Shown here piece by piece: positions 6,731 to 8,210 of a stretch of 8,210 nt of DNA; within the stretch, counting starts at the first letter, position 1; each line of letters begins with the position of its first letter. The notes beneath the pieces are model-generated. The model did no database searches, was not told where the DNA came from, and saw nothing but the letters and a program-made list of their open reading frames with translations. The stretch lies in NCBI GenBank assembly GCA_937926415.1, contig CALBAF010000297.1, positions 1-8,210 on the forward strand, in the 5' to 3' direction. Source of the DNA: an uncultured Actinomyces sp. (GTDB lineage: Bacteria > Actinomycetota > Actinomycetes > Actinomycetales > Actinomycetaceae). The position numbers and the translations under genes are program-made.

Positions 6731-7866
6731 ATTTTGCTGCCGAAGAACCCTCCGACGACTCCGCCGATAATTCCTCCGGCGAGAATGCCGACGGGGCCGC
6801 CGACAGCACCGATGGCTGCGCCGAGTTGTGCCCCGTAGGTAGCTCCGACGTATGCGCCCCCAGCAGCTAACGCTCCGGTCACGCCCGCTCTTGCTACCTT
6901 CTCACCCTGTCCCATCTCCGGGTGGTGGTAGGAGTCCGACTGGTAGCTGTCGTAGGCGCTGACGACTCCGTCGAGGACCGCGCAGGCGCGGCCCGCGAGC
7001 TTGCCGCCCGTTCGTAGGGCATCGGCGGTCTTGATCGTTCGGCTGCCGCCCTTGACGGCGTCCACCCCCGGGACCTTCCAGTTCTTGAGGTTCCCTCGCT
7101 CGGTGATCTGCTTCCAGGGGGATGCATCTTTGAGTCCGGCCGGCGCCTGGTACTTCGCGCCCTTCGCCTGTAGGTAGCCCGACTCGAGCGTGTCTGCCAC
7201 GGTATTGCGCAAGGTGTCCGCCCAGCCGGGCAAACGAGCTGTCGCATTTAACCCCGTGGGGAATCCGTATGTTTCGACGAATTTGTTGAACACGGGGAGG
7301 AGCGTCGACTCCCAGACAGTGGGGTCGATGCCTGCGAGGTCGTCGCCGAACAGCTTTTCCGCGTAGGCGAACTTCCTCTGGTTGATCTCGCAGCGTGAGC
7401 GCAGCGACGCGAAGAAGGCGCCAACTCCGCCCGAGACATTCGCTGGGTGGCTGATGGTCACTTTCGTTCCGTCACGAGAAACTGTCAGCCCGGCGCCGCT
7501 GGCGTCGGTGACAATGGCCCGAAACTCTGTCCTGATGGGTTTCAGGGTGCCCCCGTAGTCCTCCAGGGCGGATTGTAGCGAGCGGAAACATGACAGCGCG
7601 TGCTCGGCTGCGGAGATGACATTCGTCAGATGCTCGACGACCGTGTTCACCAGCGCGGCTGTCTGATGTTCGACCATCCCTCGGGCGGCCGTCGCGTCGC
7701 CAATGGCCTCGTCGAGTGCCGCGATCGGTTTGTCGCACTGGTCCTTCAGCGACAGGATCGCGTTCACCTTAACCGGAAAGTCCCACGTAAAGGACTCGGC
7801 GAATTCTACGGTTCCTGCCGATGTGGGAACCGTTGAGGTAGCTGGAAGGGGGGGGCATTGCTTCAC
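6658..7866 (-). CDS. Putative type VII-like effector with glycine-zipper C-terminus
   Basis: About 402 residues. Residues roughly 30-110 are predicted helical, like ESX/LXG-type targeting domains. A small strand segment (GLTVSRDGTKVTISHP, about 126-141) follows, then a mixed central part. From about 330 to 380 comes a Gly/Ala/Val-rich stretch (GAAIGAVGGPVGILAGG, GGVVGGFFG) with GxxxG-type spacing, typical of membrane-inserting glycine zippers. The tail ends in HGGGQPS. There is no Sec signal peptide. The closest known analogy is TspA of S. aureus, a type VII toxin with a glycine-zipper domain and polytopic immunity proteins. The start is uncertain: GTG 7866 is the only upstream in-frame start, but its G is the last base of GGAG. 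An ATG at 7858, ideally spaced from that GGAG, is put out of frame by a C8 run. The gene is first in a tightly overlapping set. Toxicity is inferred. Confidence 0.75.
   Translation of the reverse strand: MKQCPPLPATSTVPTSAGTVEFAESFTWDFPVKVNAILSLKDQCDKPIAALDEAIGDATAARGMVEHQTAALVNTVVEHLTNVISAAEHALSCFRSLQSALEDYGGTLKPIRTEFRAIVTDASGAGLTVSRDGTKVTISHPANVSGGVGAFFASLRSRCEINQRKFAYAEKLFGDDLAGIDPTVWESTLLPVFNKFVETYGFPTGLNATARLPGWADTLRNTVADTLESGYLQAKGAKYQAPAGLKDASPWKQITERGNLKNWKVPGVDAVKGGSRTIKTADALRTGGKLAGRACAVLDGVVSAYDSYQSDSYHHPEMGQGEKVARAGVTGALAAGGAYVGATYGAQLGAAIGAVGGPVGILAGGIIGGVVGGFFGSKIGQGIATGINNVTYSAIHGGGQPS
7848..7855 (-). repeat. Homopolymeric C8 tract at the toxin start, candidate phase-variation switch
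   Basis: Eight consecutive G on the plus strand (C on the coding strand) follow directly after ATG 7858-7856, which has GGAG 7 nt upstream. With eight C the ATG frame ends after 29 codons. With seven or ten C it would enter the toxin frame (M-P-P-L-P-A-T). Slipped-strand changes could therefore switch translation, or the tract may carry a sequencing indel. Confidence 0.6.
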
Positions 7867-7927
7867 TCCGTTGGAACAATCGGGCGGCGCGCGTGCTGTG
7901 CGTCACTTAATGGTCAGGGTACTCCGG

Positions 7928-7938
7928 TTGTTCAACAA
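7928..7938. repeat. Perfect 11-bp palindrome, possible operator of the island
   Basis: TTGTTCAACAA is symmetric around its central C. Flanking CGG on the left and CCG on the right extend it if one extra T is allowed. It overlaps the candidate -35 element and lies about 60 nt upstream of the toxin start. Confidence 0.35.
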
Positions 7939-8023
7939 TCCGCAGAGCGATTTGGCTCAAGGGAGCAATGTCTTGGCGTAGTCGCAGGTCAGAGATGATG
8001 TGCTCAGGACCGTTCTGAGATTC

Positions 8024-8050
8024 GCCCGTGTTTCGTGGACGAGGTCACCT
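8024..8050. repeat. 27-bp direct repeat, copy B (right edge of island)
   Basis: Identical and in the same orientation to 3523-3549. No minus-strand gene clearly ends in it here, unlike copies A and C. It therefore looks like the leftover 3' end of a lost gene, or the other end of an insertion. Confidence 0.9.
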
Positions 8051-8081
8051 CGGGCGTGTGTGGGGCGGTATCGTATGCGCC

Positions 8082-8210
8082 ATGACGACGCCCACCTTCG
8101 CCGACGTTGACGAGGCCCTCGCCAGGGGCGACTACCGCGCGGCCCTATCCATCCTCGAATCCCTCGAGGTCGTGGGTGAAGACGCCTGTTACCGTCGCGA
8201 CATCCAGGCC
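8082..8210 (+). CDS. Unrecognised gene, 5' part only, helical/TPR-like N-terminus
   Basis: Open for 43 codons to the window edge. The N-terminus is Ala-rich and helical (FADVDEALARGDYRAALSIL), resembling the first helix pair of a tetratricopeptide-type protein, but too little is present to name it. Codon use is GC-rich, like the host genes and unlike the island. There is no ribosome-binding site. TATCGT at 8069-8074 lies 7 nt before the ATG, so a leaderless transcript is likely. It is the first plus-strand gene and marks the resumption of ordinary chromosome right of the island. Confidence 0.7.
   Translation, partial: MTTPTFADVDEALARGDYRAALSILESLEVVGEDACYRRDIQA

Larger units (their letters stand above)
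7867..8081 (-). promoter_or_regulatory. Divergent upstream region between the island operon and the right-hand gene
   Basis: The island promoter should lie here on the minus strand. A possible pair is TTGAAC with CATTAA 17 nt downstream, which is weak. TTGAAC overlaps the palindrome at 7928-7938. An in-frame TGA closes the toxin frame about ten codons before GTG 7866. No other gene is visible. Confidence 0.35.

Noticed and set aside
7472..7738. Minus-strand frames inside the glycine-zipper gene
   Set aside because: Arg-rich shifted readings without a ribosome-binding site; the long frame has coherent domain structure through this region.

Overview
The window looks like a chromosomal segment of a high-GC Gram-positive bacterium (Actinobacteria). 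An oral/commensal Actinomycetaceae-type genome (Actinomyces, Schaalia or a relative) is a reasonable guess, but it rests only on gene content and composition. The left part carries the conserved cell-division/morphology signalling order fhaA-fhaB-pstP on the minus strand. It runs off the left edge, where rodA, pbpA, pknA and pknB normally follow in Actinobacteria. A separate minus-strand nrdF (class Ib ribonucleotide reductase small subunit) with a near-perfect terminator hairpin comes next.

From about 3523 to 8050 lies an accessory island, all on the minus strand and read right to left. It begins with a roughly 400-residue protein that has a helical N-terminal half and a glycine-zipper, membrane-inserting-looking C-terminus (6658-7866). 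Then come a three-helix membrane protein (6221-6661), a cytoplasmic LpqN/Mog1/DUF1795-like protein (5691-6224), an unrecognised protein with weak EspG-like features (5009-5698), and a small helical WXG100/EspC-like protein (4644-5012). Neighbours in this block overlap by 4 or 8 nt (ATGA-type junctions), so they are probably translated as one coupled unit. After a 208-bp gap there are two more copies of the small membrane protein (4031-4435 and 3544-3951). They are separated by a 28-codon fragment homologous to the extreme C-terminus of the glycine-zipper protein.

My reading, which is inference, is a type VII-secretion-like toxin-immunity locus: a glycine-zipper toxin, its polytopic membrane immunity protein, chaperone/partner proteins, and downstream orphan immunity copies left by recombination. 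The closest known analogy is Staphylococcus aureus TspA with its multi-copy membrane immunity protein TsaI. The family here, with its C-terminal YQYMKRHG motif, is not one I recognise.

Three structural signals stand out. First, a run of eight C directly follows an ideally placed ATG of the toxin gene and puts that ATG out of frame, which suggests phase variation (or a sequencing indel). Second, a perfect 27-bp direct repeat flanks the island, with a diverged third copy inside; two of the three copies contain the stop codons of island genes. Third, the toxin-tail remnant keeps the ribosome-binding site and overlapping start of the next membrane-protein gene. At the right edge a plus-strand gene starts at 8082, probably leaderless, and runs out of the window.
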